Source: Streptomyces sp. CC208A (GTDB taxonomy: Bacteria; Actinomycetota; Actinomycetes; Streptomycetales; Streptomycetaceae). From it: a stretch of 64,000 bases of DNA. Position numbers and translations under genes: made by a program. Below the pieces are notes generated by a model. It ran no database searches. It saw nothing but the letters and a program-made list of their open reading frames with translations, and had not been told where the DNA came from. Positions 27,937 to 36,781 of this stretch are shown one piece after another; the stretch's first letter is position 1, and the number at the start of each line of letters is the position of its first letter. Location: positions 62,001 through 126,000 of the forward strand of contig NZ_JASCXN010000024.1 of assembly GCF_030010625.1 (NCBI RefSeq), written 5' to 3'.

Positions 27937-30027
27937 GTGCCCGACCAGCCCGTACCCGGCGACCGTGACAGCCGGCGCACCGAGCTGCCGCTGCTGCCCA
28001 GCCACAACACCGCCCGGTCGGCGCTGACCTGCCGGTACCGGTGCGGCAACGCCTGCTCCCACGAGGCCCCCAACCGCACGCTGAACACCTACTTCGGCGA
28101 CGTCGTCGCGCGGGCGATGTCCCGCCGCGGCATGCTCAAGGGCGCGACCGTCCTGGCCATGGCCACCGGCGCCGCAGGATTCACCACCGCCTCGGCCGCC
28201 GCGGCCCCGGCCGCCGCAGACTCCGCCCGGCACGGGGGCCACGGCCGCCCGCCGCGCGGCCTCGACTTCACGCCGGTCGCCCCGAACACCGCCGACGCCG
28301 TGACCGTCCCCGAGGGCTACGCCCAGCAGGTCGTCATCCGCTGGGGCGACCCGGTCCTCCCCGGCGCGCCGCGCTTCGACGCCCGTCGGCAGTCCGCCCG
28401 CGCCCAGGCCATGCAGTTCGGTTACAACTGCGACTACATGGCCCTCCTGGACGCGCCCCGCGGCCGCGGCCACCACCTGCTCGTGGTCAACCACGAGTAC
28501 ACCGACGAAGAGATCATGTTCTACGGCTACGACCCGGCGAACCCGACCCGCGAGCAGGTCGAGACCGCCTGGGCCGCCCACGGCCTGACCGTCCTCGTCG
28601 TCCGCGCCGACCGGCGCTCCGGACGGCTGTGGCCGGTGGGCGACGTCCTCAACCGCCGGATCACGGCCACCACCCCCTTCCGCCTCACCGGCCCCGCCGC
28701 CGGCGGCGAGCTCCTCAGGACCGTCGCCGACCCGACCGGCACGTTCGTGCTCGGCACCCTCAACAACTGCGGCGGCGGCATCACCCCCTGGGGCACCGTC
28801 CTGTCCGGCGAGGAGAACTTCAACCAGTACTTCGCCAACGCCGCCGCCGTCACCGACCCGGTCGCCCAGCAGCGCCTCGCCCGCTACGGCCTCCCGAAGG
28901 GCGCGAGCCCCCGCAAGTGGGAGCGGTTCGACGACCGCTTCGACATCGCCAAGGACCCCAACGAGCCCAACCGCCACGGCTGGATCGTCGAGATCGACCC
29001 GTCCGACCCGCACTCCGTCCCGCGCAAGCGCACCGCGCTCGGCCGCTTCAAGCACGAGGCCGCCGAGCCCCGCCTGACCCGCGACGGCCGCGTGGCCCTC
29101 TACATGGGCGACGACGAGCGCTTCGACTACATGTACAAGTACGTCTCCAAGCACGCCTACCGGAAGGGAAACAGCCCCTCCGCGCGCGCCCACAACATGC
29201 GCCTGCTCGACGAGGGCACCCTCTACGTCGCCCGGTTCACCGGCGACAGCCCCGCCGCCGAGATCGACGGCACCGGGAAGCTCCCCGAGGACGGCTCCTT
29301 CGACGGCGGCGGCGAGTGGATCCCGCTCGCCAGCGGCACGACGTCGCACGTACCCGGCATGACCGCCGAGGAGGTGTACGTCTTCACCCGCCTCGCCGCC
29401 GACAAGGTCGGCGCCACCAAGATGGACCGCCCCGAGGACGTCGAGCCCCACCCGGTCACCGGCCGCGTCTACGTCGCCCTCACCAACAACAAGGACCGCG
29501 GCGCCACCGGCAAGGCCGGCCCCGACGAGGCCAACCCGCGCAAGGGCAACAAGCACGGCCACATCCTCGAACTGGAGGAGCGCCGCTCCGACGCCGCCTC
29601 CCTCACCTTCGGCTGGCGCCTCGTCCTCGTCTGCGGCGACCCCGCCGACCCCTCCACCTACTTCGCCGGCTACGACAAGAGCCGGGTCAGCCCGATCTCC
29701 TGCCCCGACAACATCGCCTTCGACGAGCACGGCAACCTCTGGCTCGCCACCGACGGCAACGCCCTCGGCTCCAACGACGGCCTCTTCGCCGTCCCCCTCA
29801 AGGGCTCCGAGCGCGGCCACGTCAAGCAGTTCCTCACCGTCCCGGTCGGCGCCGAGACCTGCGGCCCCATCATCACCGAGGACCGCATCCTCATCGCCGC
29901 CCAGCACCCCGGCGAACTCGACGGCGCCACCACCGAGAACCCGGCCTCGCACTGGCCCGACGGCCCGGGCAGCATCCCGCGACCCTCGGTCGTGACGGTG
30001 TGGAAGGAGAAGGGCCGGGACCACTGA
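27937..30027 (+). CDS. phoX: PhoX-family alkaline phosphatase, Tat-exported
   Basis: A 696-residue calcium- and iron-dependent type phosphatase (PhoX/DUF839) that would release phosphate from organic esters outside the cell. A conserved 60-residue leader with LPLLPSHNTARSALTCRYRC precedes the twin-arginine signal (MSRRGMLKGAT, near residue 61). Family blocks follow: LLVVNHEYTDEE, LNNCGGGITPWGT, LSGEENFNQYF, GRFKHEAAEP, YMGDDERFDYMYKYVS, and CPDNIAFDEHGNLWLATDG. GTG 27937 has GGAGGA upstream. It is divergent from pstSCAB, giving a phosphate-scavenging pair. Confidence 0.95.
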   Translation: MPDQPVPGDRDSRRTELPLLPSHNTARSALTCRYRCGNACSHEAPNRTLNTYFGDVVARAMSRRGMLKGATVLAMATGAAGFTTASAAAAPAAADSARHGGHGRPPRGLDFTPVAPNTADAVTVPEGYAQQVVIRWGDPVLPGAPRFDARRQSARAQAMQFGYNCDYMALLDAPRGRGHHLLVVNHEYTDEEIMFYGYDPANPTREQVETAWAAHGLTVLVVRADRRSGRLWPVGDVLNRRITATTPFRLTGPAAGGELLRTVADPTGTFVLGTLNNCGGGITPWGTVLSGEENFNQYFANAAAVTDPVAQQRLARYGLPKGASPRKWERFDDRFDIAKDPNEPNRHGWIVEIDPSDPHSVPRKRTALGRFKHEAAEPRLTRDGRVALYMGDDERFDYMYKYVSKHAYRKGNSPSARAHNMRLLDEGTLYVARFTGDSPAAEIDGTGKLPEDGSFDGGGEWIPLASGTTSHVPGMTAEEVYVFTRLAADKVGATKMDRPEDVEPHPVTGRVYVALTNNKDRGATGKAGPDEANPRKGNKHGHILELEERRSDAASLTFGWRLVLVCGDPADPSTYFAGYDKSRVSPISCPDNIAFDEHGNLWLATDGNALGSNDGLFAVPLKGSERGHVKQFLTVPVGAETCGPIITEDRILIAAQHPGELDGATTENPASHWPDGPGSIPRPSVVTVWKEKGRDH

Positions 30028-30231
30028 CCTGACGCAGTCCCCTCGGCAGGCGACGCGACTGCAAAGCCGTACGCGGCACGGCGGAGCGACGCGCAGGCAG
30101 CCGCCCTGGGAGAATCCTGGGAGACGATCTTCTCCCAGCCGCCTCCCCAGACCGACGCAGCCCCGCCGAAACCAAGCCGCTGATCTGCGCCGTTGCTAAC
30201 ATGGCCAGGCGGCGGGGCTGACCGAACCTCA

Positions 30232-30273
30232 TTCGGGACGAAGAGGTCGTGGGTTCAAATCCCGCCACCCCGA
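30232..30273 (+). other. 3' half of a tRNA-Pro gene, probable att site
   Basis: The segment reads as an anticodon loop TTCGGGA (anticodon CGG, proline), the 3' anticodon stem CGAAG, a variable loop, a T arm GTGGG-TTCAAAT-CCCGC, and the acceptor strand CACCCCG plus A. The 5' half does not fit: the sequence before the loop is CCTCA rather than CTTCG, and the 5' acceptor does not pair. It is therefore a remnant, as left by integration into the 3' end of a tRNA gene. pSAM2-type Streptomyces elements use tRNA-Pro. The integrase gene lies 2.8 kb to the right and points toward it. Confidence 0.75.
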
Positions 30274-30288
30274 CAGAGAAACACCAGG

Positions 30289-30324
30289 TCAGGCCCGGTA
30301 CTGAGAGATCAGCACCGGGCCTGA
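30289..30324. terminator. Hairpin terminator after the half tRNA
   Basis: TCAGGCCCGGT (30289-30299) pairs perfectly with ACCGGGCCTGA (30314-30324) around a 14-nt loop, followed by TTTGCTTTG. It is a factor-independent-type terminator that probably served the original tRNA gene. Confidence 0.75.
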
Positions 30325-30499
30325 TTTGCTTTGTCGCCCCGTTTTGGGAGCCGTTTGGGAGCCAACTTCCAGAACCGGCTCCCCGGCGGCTCCCAGCGAG
30401 CGGTCGTCCGTCTTCGAGCGTGCTCTGTGCCGCTCACGCTGGGAAAGGGTCATCCCTACGGCTTGTGCTAGGCCGATCACAGGCGGTACGACGATCGAC

Positions 30500-32146
30500 A
30501 TGCACCGATGGTCTCCGTTAAATGACCGGCAGCTCGCACTCCTCACCCGCATCGGGGACGGATCCGACCCCGTCACGTCGGACAGCCCAGAGTTCGCCCT
30601 CACCGCCCGCGCGCTCAAGGAGCGGCGTCTGATCACCATGCCCAAGCAGGATGGGAAGTGGCAGGCGGAGATCACTGACGCGGGGCGCTTCTACCTGGAA
30701 CACGGCCATCACCCGGACCGGCCGGAACCGACGCCGCGCAAGCAGCGGTCGGTGGGTCCCGGACAGCGGACACGGCCGGCCCCTCCTCCGCAGAAGCAAG
30801 ACACAGCTCCGTCCACGACGAAGCCGGCGCCGCAACGCGCCGCCAAGCCCCCACAGGCGTCGTCGGCGGAAATCGGAGCAGCCTTGATCGCCGAGGTACA
30901 GCAGGCTGGGCGGTTCCTCCGGATCCCGAACCCCAGCGACCAGGAGCGAGCCCGCTATCGCAGGGCCTTCGACGCAGCCCGGCAGTGTGCGCCCGAGGGG
31001 TACCACCTGAAGTACAGCGGCCGGGCGAAGGGGGACTTCTTCCTCGGTCTGCTCAGGGTGTCCGGGGAGGACGACACCGAGTGGAACCGGATCCGGCTGG
31101 CGCGCAGCCGGGTGATCAGCGATGTCGAGGACGTGATCGCCGCTGTCACTGCGGACCACAGTGCCTTCGAGATCTCGGAGGAGGTCCTGCCCCGAGTCCT
31201 CTCGCTGCTCCGGCTCCTCGCGGAGCAGGCACTCGCCCGCCACGGCGAGATCACGGTGTCCAAGAAGCGCAAGCAGCCGAGGCCCCTGCTTACCGTCCAC
31301 GGCAGGACGTACGAGGTCAGTTTCCGCGAACGGCAGAAGCAGGTCCGGTACGTGCCCAAGCAGCCGGGCCGGCGTACGTACGACTGGCAGCGGGTGACGC
31401 CGGCGCACAGGTTCGAGCCGTCGGGCGAGCTGGAACTGCTGATCAGCCAGCACTCGGGCTACGGCTACGGCCACAGCTACGGCTGGAAGAAGGAGTGGGC
31501 CGACACCGCCAAGAAGCCGTTGGAGGAGCAGGTCGGTTCGGTCTTCTGGGCACTGAAGGCGCGCGCGGAGGAGCAGGAGCGGGCTCGGCTGGAACGGGAG
31601 GCCGAACAGCGGCGCCTGCGCGAGAAGCGGGAGCGGCAGGAGGCGGAGCGTCGGCGTCTGGAAGCGGAGCGGGAGGAGCGCGAGCGGCGAGAGTGGGAGT
31701 CGGCCATCAGTGCCGCGTCGATCAAGGCGGTGCACGCCGTACGGGCTGAGCACTTCGGCACAGCGCTTGAGCAGTGGAGGGTGGCCGGAGAGATCCGAGC
31801 GTTCTGCGTCGCTCTGGACGAAGCCGCCGCAACGTCGGACAACGCCGTCGAGGCCGAGAGGCTGCGGGAGTGGTCGGCTTGGGGGAAGGCGGAGGCCGAC
31901 CGGCTGGACCCCACCATGAAGGGCAAGGGCCTGGCCGCTCTCGACTTCCACGCGGAGCCGACCGAAGATCAGCTACGGCCCTTTCTCGGCGGCTGGCACC
32001 CGCACCGGCCGGAAAGGCAGCAGCCTGCGGCACGGCCCGAGACGCCGAAGCCGGCCCCGGAGCCGTGGCGCGGCTCTATCGACGCACGTCAGGATCAAGG
32101 CTGGCGATATGGACGCCAAGGTCGCGCTCAATGGTGGAGGCGATGA
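30500..32146 (+). CDS. Conserved hypothetical protein with central coiled coil
   Basis: A 548-residue protein, apparently cytoplasmic. The N-terminal 80 residues resemble a winged helix (LNDRQLALLTRIGDGSDPV, then LTARALKERRLITM). A Pro/Lys-rich linker follows, then an alpha/beta region, and about residues 355-410 form a charged coiled coil of Glu/Arg repeats. The C-terminus is Pro-rich. ATG 30500 begins the conserved part. No function is known. Its 3' end overlaps that of the convergent gene at 32076 by about 70 bp. It may be cargo of the element or a chromosomal gene at the border. Confidence 0.8.
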   Translation: MHRWSPLNDRQLALLTRIGDGSDPVTSDSPEFALTARALKERRLITMPKQDGKWQAEITDAGRFYLEHGHHPDRPEPTPRKQRSVGPGQRTRPAPPPQKQDTAPSTTKPAPQRAAKPPQASSAEIGAALIAEVQQAGRFLRIPNPSDQERARYRRAFDAARQCAPEGYHLKYSGRAKGDFFLGLLRVSGEDDTEWNRIRLARSRVISDVEDVIAAVTADHSAFEISEEVLPRVLSLLRLLAEQALARHGEITVSKKRKQPRPLLTVHGRTYEVSFRERQKQVRYVPKQPGRRTYDWQRVTPAHRFEPSGELELLISQHSGYGYGHSYGWKKEWADTAKKPLEEQVGSVFWALKARAEEQERARLEREAEQRRLREKRERQEAERRRLEAEREERERREWESAISAASIKAVHAVRAEHFGTALEQWRVAGEIRAFCVALDEAAATSDNAVEAERLREWSAWGKAEADRLDPTMKGKGLAALDFHAEPTEDQLRPFLGGWHPHRPERQQPAARPETPKPAPEPWRGSIDARQDQGWRYGRQGRAQWWRR

Positions 32147-32918
32147 CGCCGTGCCCACGGTCACGTAGGGCCTTGACCGCCTTCTCCACCAGCTGGCCGA
32201 GCCTGATCGCCTCGGCGCGCAGTGCGACCAGCTCGTCGTACCGGTCGGCCTTGTCCTCGCCGCACCACGCCCGGACGGTCCGCAGGACGGCCGCCTCCGC
32301 GTCCAACTTGCGGTCGTCCCGGCGACGGTAGGAGTACCAGGAGGGCTGTGCGCGCTCCTGGTCGATGTCCTGCTGCTTGCGGTCCACCTCCGGGAGGATC
32401 TCGTCGGCGAGCCGACCCGCCACCTGACGGGCGACGCGCTCGGTGACCGACCAGCCGGCCAGGCACATGCTGGCACGGTTCTCGTGCACCATAGGGTCAC
32501 TGCGGAGCGCGGTGGCGTCCATGCCGATGAGCGGCGCCGTCTCGTCGAGTCGGCCGAGTTCCAGAACTCCCGCGTCCGCCACCCCTCGGCGGAGGCGCAG
32601 CCTGTTCTTCGGCCGGACGAACCCGAGGATCAGGCGCGCGGCCTCGAAGTCCGTGCTGCCCCGTACGTGGCGTGACGCCTCGGTCAGTCTGAACTCTTCC
32701 TCGTCATCCGCGCGGAACGCGTCGACGTCTGACCACGGTGCTACGAGGCAGCCGGGACTGACCCATTCCTGCAGGCCGGCGTCATCCCCTTGCAGGAACC
32801 GGACATGGACCCAGCCAGACCTGCCACGGCCGCCCACCCGAACGATCTCCACTCGCCTGACAGGGCTGCCCAGCTCCTTCGGCCTCGCGCGGTAGGCCCA
32901 GTGCTCGCCAATCTCCAT
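32076..32918 (-). CDS. Conserved hypothetical protein near the integrase
   Basis: A 280-residue protein. The first 60 residues look like a small beta domain (IGEHWAYRAR, WVHVRFLQGDDAGLQEWV). The remainder is mostly helical and charged, without membrane spans. I do not recognise a family. Codon use matches neighbours. It lies between the att-like site and the integrase and is transcribed in the same direction as the integrase. Confidence 0.75.
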   Translation of the reverse strand: MEIGEHWAYRARPKELGSPVRRVEIVRVGGRGRSGWVHVRFLQGDDAGLQEWVSPGCLVAPWSDVDAFRADDEEEFRLTEASRHVRGSTDFEAARLILGFVRPKNRLRLRRGVADAGVLELGRLDETAPLIGMDATALRSDPMVHENRASMCLAGWSVTERVARQVAGRLADEILPEVDRKQQDIDQERAQPSWYSYRRRDDRKLDAEAAVLRTVRAWCGEDKADRYDELVALRAEAIRLGQLVEKAVKALRDRGHGVIASTIERDLGVHIASLDPDVRR

Positions 32919-33073
32919 GTCCCTATTGAGCCAGGTCCGTTGGCCTCGCTACTGGGCAATCGTCGTAATTGCTGGAGTGGCCGACCGCGCCGTGTTGACG
33001 CAGCCCCGCGCAGGCAACAGGGATAGTGCTGTGCCTCCGGCAGTGGTCGCCGGAGGGCACAGCACTCTGTTTG

Positions 33074-34603
33074 CTACGACTTGGCGGGCACACGTGACAC
33101 CCCGCGTGTCCGCAGGAGGTCATTCAGTACGCGCACTGGTGACGTGGCGCTCATGGCCAAACGCGCGTCGAGTGCCGCCTCCCACTGCTCGGTCAGCCCC
33201 AGCATGAGGCGCTTGCGCATGCCTGGGGTGACGTGGGCGTAGCGTGCCGAGACCGAGCCGTCGATGTGGCCCATGCGTTCGTCCATGAGTACCTTCTCGG
33301 TTCCCAGGTCCTCCATCATCGTCCGGTGGGTGTGGCGAAGGCCGTGGGGCGTGAGTCCCTTGGCTATCGGGAGCCAGCAGGCGTCGGCCCGATCGCTGGC
33401 ACCGCGCCCCCGGGCCGGGACGCCGGGCCACGGCTCGCCGAGTAGGGGAACCGGCCGTGGCTCCTGGGGTGCCTTCTTCGGGTACCAGCCGGAGACCGCC
33501 GGCGTGAACAGCCAGGTTGCGAAACCGTTCCTGCGCCAGTGGGCGGCATGCTCCGGTACGACGCCGCCCCGGACGAAGCGGAGGTCCGTGATGGCCTGCT
33601 CGACCTTCGCTCGCGTGGCCTCGGTGACGCGGTCGGGGTGGTTGAGGACGTTGGACACCGTGCCGGTCGAAACGCCGGCTCGACGGGCGACGTCGACGAG
33701 CTTCGCGCCCTGGTAACCCCCGGTTCGCGCCGCGCCCTGCCCTCGGAAGACGTAGGTCTTTCCGTGGCAGGGGCACGGCACGGGTTTCGTGCGGGCGATG
33801 TGGTTGGCGACCAGCGCGGACAGCCAGTCCATCGAGTCGATGGTGCGGTAGCTGTCGTCCTTGGGCGGGCAGCGCACCAGCTCGCCCGTGTCGAGTTCGT
33901 ACAGCTGCCACTCGACACGGACGGCTCCAGGGCGGACGAACGCGGTCTCCAGGCCGACGATCTCGCCCCAGCGCATGCCGGTGTACCCCTTGAGGACCAC
34001 GGCGACGAACTCGTCGTCGCGGCCGGAGAGCAGGGCGGCGCGCTCGGCGGTCAGCAGGATGCCGAGCGCGTCGGTGACCACCTTCTCGGGGCCACGGTCT
34101 CGGGAGCGGCCAGCGCGTTTGCCGCGTCCGCGCCGACGGGCTGCTGGGTTGGACGTGATCAGGCCCTCGTCGATCGCGTCCTCGAAGATCAGGTGGAGCG
34201 TCGAGCGCCAGGTCTTGACGCTGGAGGCCGCGTAGAGGGCCTTCTCCTTCTTCTCCCACAGGTCGACGTCCGTGCGCAGGATGCCGGCGAGCGCCTTGTC
34301 CTCGAACTCGGGGAGGAGGTGCTCCTCGATGTGGCGTTTGTAGTTCTGCATGGTGGAGGCGGCCAGGTCCTGGGCCTCGTACCAGCGGTTCGCGTACTCG
34401 CCGAAGGTCTCCTGGCCGAGGGCCGGGTCGCGCCAGTCGCCGCGCCGGTACTTGTTCTCGGCCTCGGCCGCTGCCCGTTGGGCCTCGCCCTTGGTGGCGA
34501 ACCTGATCGCCTTGCCGTTGTCGTCGACGACCGTGTTGTGCTTGCCGGGCGCAACCTTGTACCGGCCGCGCCAGTAGTTTCCGCGCTTCTCCGCGAAACC
34601 CAC
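33074..34603 (-). CDS. int: Tyrosine integrase with an internal LacI-type helix-turn-helix
   Basis: A 509-residue site-specific recombinase. The N-terminal region has an AP2-like arm-binding segment and a core-binding domain (FGEYANRWYEAQDLAASTMQ). Catalytic residues are visible: Arg in GYTGMRWGEI (about 208), HGLRHTH (about 418) and Tyr in SARYAHV (about 454). Between the first Arg and HxxR, residues 297-345 insert LVDVARRAGVSTGTVSNVLN and the following VEQAITDLRF, which is a LacI-family DNA-binding headpiece. GTG 34603 is the start. The gene points toward the half tRNA at 30232. Confidence 0.92.
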   Translation of the reverse strand: MGFAEKRGNYWRGRYKVAPGKHNTVVDDNGKAIRFATKGEAQRAAAEAENKYRRGDWRDPALGQETFGEYANRWYEAQDLAASTMQNYKRHIEEHLLPEFEDKALAGILRTDVDLWEKKEKALYAASSVKTWRSTLHLIFEDAIDEGLITSNPAARRRGRGKRAGRSRDRGPEKVVTDALGILLTAERAALLSGRDDEFVAVVLKGYTGMRWGEIVGLETAFVRPGAVRVEWQLYELDTGELVRCPPKDDSYRTIDSMDWLSALVANHIARTKPVPCPCHGKTYVFRGQGAARTGGYQGAKLVDVARRAGVSTGTVSNVLNHPDRVTEATRAKVEQAITDLRFVRGGVVPEHAAHWRRNGFATWLFTPAVSGWYPKKAPQEPRPVPLLGEPWPGVPARGRGASDRADACWLPIAKGLTPHGLRHTHRTMMEDLGTEKVLMDERMGHIDGSVSARYAHVTPGMRKRLMLGLTEQWEAALDARLAMSATSPVRVLNDLLRTRGVSRVPAKS

Positions 34604-34654
34604 GTCCCGCTGTCCCCCTCCTAATTGTCCTCGTCTACGGCAGATGCGATCGGG

Positions 34655-35035
34655 TCACGCGACAGTGCTGTACTGCTGCTGCCGGCGCGGCGGGCGGGCC
34701 CGTAGGCGGGTCGTCGGGGCAACGACAGGGCGGTGAGGTTGCGGGGAGCCGGTCTGCGTACCGCGCGTGAAGTACGGCTCGGTAGCCCCTGCAGCTGCCT
34801 GCGTAGGCTGGGCCGGCCGCTCCTCATAGAGGCGGATGATCTCCCCAAGGTGCTCGGCGGTGAAGCGGTAGGCACGGCCGACCCGGGTGTGGGGTATCAG
34901 GCGCCGTCGCGCTCGGTCCTTGACCCACCAGGCCGAGCAGCCGAGGGTGTCGGCGATCTCCTCGGGACGGTAGAGGCGGGGCGGAGGGGCGTCGGACGGC
35001 CTGTGGGGAACGGGCGCGGGCGTGGATCGGTGCAA
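34655..35035 (-). CDS. xis: Excisionase-like helix-turn-helix protein
   Basis: A 126-residue protein with a MerR/excisionase-type helix-turn-helix near residues 20-70 (LYRPEEIADTLGCSAWWVKD, then IPHTRVGRAYRF). The tail is basic and Pro-rich. No ATG is available in the expected place; TTG 35035 has AGGAG 8 bp upstream and is chosen. It lies 51 bp before the integrase, the usual xis-int order, and should direct excision of the element. Confidence 0.8.
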   Translation of the reverse strand: MHRSTPAPVPHRPSDAPPPRLYRPEEIADTLGCSAWWVKDRARRRLIPHTRVGRAYRFTAEHLGEIIRLYEERPAQPTQAAAGATEPYFTRGTQTGSPQPHRPVVAPTTRLRARPPRRQQQYSTVA

Positions 35036-35081
35036 GGGGGCGGCTCCTGGTCGCGAGGGCGGGGACGGATGTGTGAGCGGC

Positions 35082-35339
35082 TCAGGCGGCGCCCGGGCCC
35101 TGGAGGAGGGCGGCGGGTGATACCTGCAGGGCTTCGGCGATGGCGACGAGGTCGTCGATATCGCATCGCCGCTTGGCGAGTTCGATGCGGGACAGCATCG
35201 TGTTGGACATAGGGCGACCCAAAGCGGTGCATCGCGCGGCGAGTTGGCGCTGCCCAAGGCCGCGTTCCGTGCGGAGGATTTCGATGGTGCGAGCCGCCAG
35301 CATTCCTGCGGGCCCTATTTCCAGAGATCGTGCTGCCAT
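35082..35339 (-). CDS. XRE-family repressor
   Basis: An 85-residue lambda-Cro-like helix-turn-helix protein (RTIEILRTERGLGQRQLAAR and MSNTMLSRIELAKR). ATG 35339 has GGAG close upstream; an in-frame ATG at 35360 lacks a site. It is the first gene of the xis-int transcript and probably represses it and the divergent replication gene through the repeats at 35364 and 35576. Confidence 0.82.
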   Translation of the reverse strand: MAARSLEIGPAGMLAARTIEILRTERGLGQRQLAARCTALGRPMSNTMLSRIELAKRRCDIDDLVAIAEALQVSPAALLQGPGAA

Positions 35340-35848
35340 GGCTCCAGTTGTAGCGTGCATTCACCGGTTTGGTTAACCGGGGATCGTCGGCTATGTTGCG
35401 CCACGCTCAATCGGTGAGCGAGGCGGTCGGGGTACTGGCGCGAGGCCGGGTCCCCGAACCGGTCCCGACACCAGAGACCGTCTCTGACGTGGGGTGTTGT
35501 GTTGTAGCTTCGTCGCTCACGGGACGTCAACGGCTTGCCGATGTGATCCTTCTGGCTCGGGACGCGGGGCAACTATTTGGTCAACCGGCGATCGTGCCCT
35601 ACCGTTTTCGCACCGCCCTCGCCGACTCGTTTTCCAGCGGCATTTCTGCCGTGAGAGATTGCGCCGGTAAGGGCTGGACTCGTGCGACCTGGGTGTGGCT
35701 ATGTTGACGACGCCCGGAAAGCGCGAGCGGCCATCAACGCTCCCGCGCCAACGGCCGGACATCCCCGCCCTTCACGCCCGTCCCGCCCCCGACCGACGGT
35801 GAACCGTGGGCACCGAGCCCACCGGTCACCGAGTGAGGACCGCCCCTC
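35340..35848. promoter_or_regulatory. Divergent control region with repeated TTTGGTnAACCGG sites
   Basis: No gene is supported. CCGGTTTGGTTAACCGG (35364-35380) is a 6-bp inverted repeat just before the XRE gene. TTTGGTTAACCGGGGATCG at 35368 recurs as TTTGGTCAACCGGCGATCG at 35576, 17 of 19 bases identical. These are candidate XRE operators. The rest of the 509 bp shows no further structure. Confidence 0.6.
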
Positions 35849-36781
35849 TTGGCACGAATCCGCACCATCAAGCCCGAAGCCTTCGTCTCCGAGTCCCTGG
35901 CCGCCGTCTCCCTGACCGCCGAGCGCACCTTCTTCGGTCTGCTCACCCAGGCTGACGACCAGGGCCGCCACCGCGACCACGCCGCGATCATCGCTGGGCA
36001 GCTGTGGGTCCTGCGGCCCGAACACACACCCGCCGACGTCGAGAAGGATCTCGCCCAGCTCGCCGACGCCGGGCTGATATGCCGCTACAAGGGCCCGGAC
36101 GACAAGCGCTACCTGCACATCGTCACCTGGCGGCAGCATCAGAAGATCAACCGCCCCAGCGGGAGCCGCCTTCCCGCCTGCCCGCACCACGACACGCCGG
36201 CTCGCACCGAGCCGGGCGTTGGCGCGCCGGCTGCGGGGGCTGGCATCACGGAGCCCGCACCGCTGTCTCACGGAGCCCTCCGTGGGGGCTCCGGGCAAGT
36301 ACACAACCCTGCGGTGAATCCCGCCCCAAATGAGGAAACCGCAGGTCAGAGCGATTTCACGGAGTCCTCCGTGAGACGGCAGGGAGGATTCAGTGAGGGA
36401 GCGGTGACGCCTCACGGTCCGGATCTAGGACCTAGGATCATGGATCTAGGAGATACCCCTTCGGGGGGCGCGAGCGCCCCCGCACCCGGCACCGTCTCGG
36501 CCAACCAGCTCATCGCCGAGTACGCCGCCGCTTGCGCACACCGTCCGCCCGGGAACGTCCTGGGCCATCTCGGCCGGGAGGCACGCAAGCTGCTGGAGGA
36601 GGGCATCGCGCCCGCTCACGTCCGGGCGGGGCTCGCCCTGCACCGCGCCAAGGGCCTGCACCCCAGCATGCTGCCGAGCCTCGTGCACGAAGCCATGAAC
36701 GCGGCCCCCACCGCGCCGGTTGTCCACAGGGCGTGGACAAACCCCGCCGATGTCGAAGCCGCCTACGGAGGTGACCTCTGA
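35849..36781 (+). CDS. Replication initiator / replisome-organiser-like protein
   Basis: A 310-residue protein beginning with MARIRTIKPEAFVSESLAAV and a winged-helix-like domain to residue 105 (LTAERTFFGLLTQADDQGRH, LHIVTWRQHQKIN). This opening is common in actinophage and integrative-element replication proteins. A low-complexity linker (110-215) is followed by a helical C-terminal domain. TTG 35849 is used. The gene contains several inverted repeats and a DnaA-box pair, suggesting the origin lies within it. The next gene overlaps its stop. Confidence 0.75.
   Translation: MARIRTIKPEAFVSESLAAVSLTAERTFFGLLTQADDQGRHRDHAAIIAGQLWVLRPEHTPADVEKDLAQLADAGLICRYKGPDDKRYLHIVTWRQHQKINRPSGSRLPACPHHDTPARTEPGVGAPAAGAGITEPAPLSHGALRGGSGQVHNPAVNPAPNEETAGQSDFTESSVRRQGGFSEGAVTPHGPDLGPRIMDLGDTPSGGASAPAPGTVSANQLIAEYAAACAHRPPGNVLGHLGREARKLLEEGIAPAHVRAGLALHRAKGLHPSMLPSLVHEAMNAAPTAPVVHRAWTNPADVEAAYGGDL
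36269..36740. other. Candidate replication origin inside the rep gene
   Basis: CACGGAG-NN-CTCCGTG inverted repeats occur at 36269-36284 and 36358-36373. GGATCTAGGA occurs at 36421 and 36442, flanking the inverse CCTAGGATC. TTGTCCAC-AGGGC-GTGGACAA at 36720-36740 is a pair of Streptomyces-type DnaA boxes in inverted orientation. Such clusters within a rep gene are a known plasmid arrangement. Function is inferred. Confidence 0.5.

Larger units (their letters stand above)
30028..30499. other. Intergenic segment holding the att-like site
   Basis: No gene is supported. The region contains a 3' half-tRNA (30232-30273), a terminator-like hairpin (30289-30324), and a tandem GTTTTGGGAGCC/GTTTGGGAGCC repeat near 30339-30362. 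It forms the left border of the integrase-bearing element. Confidence 0.7.

Noticed and set aside
30184-30273. An intact tRNA gene
   Set aside because: The 5' acceptor and anticodon stem halves do not pair with the 3' half, so only a tRNA fragment is present.
35369-35707. A 112-codon frame in the repressor-rep gap
   Set aside because: It overlaps the repeated operator-like sites, has no ribosome site and shows no recognisable domain.
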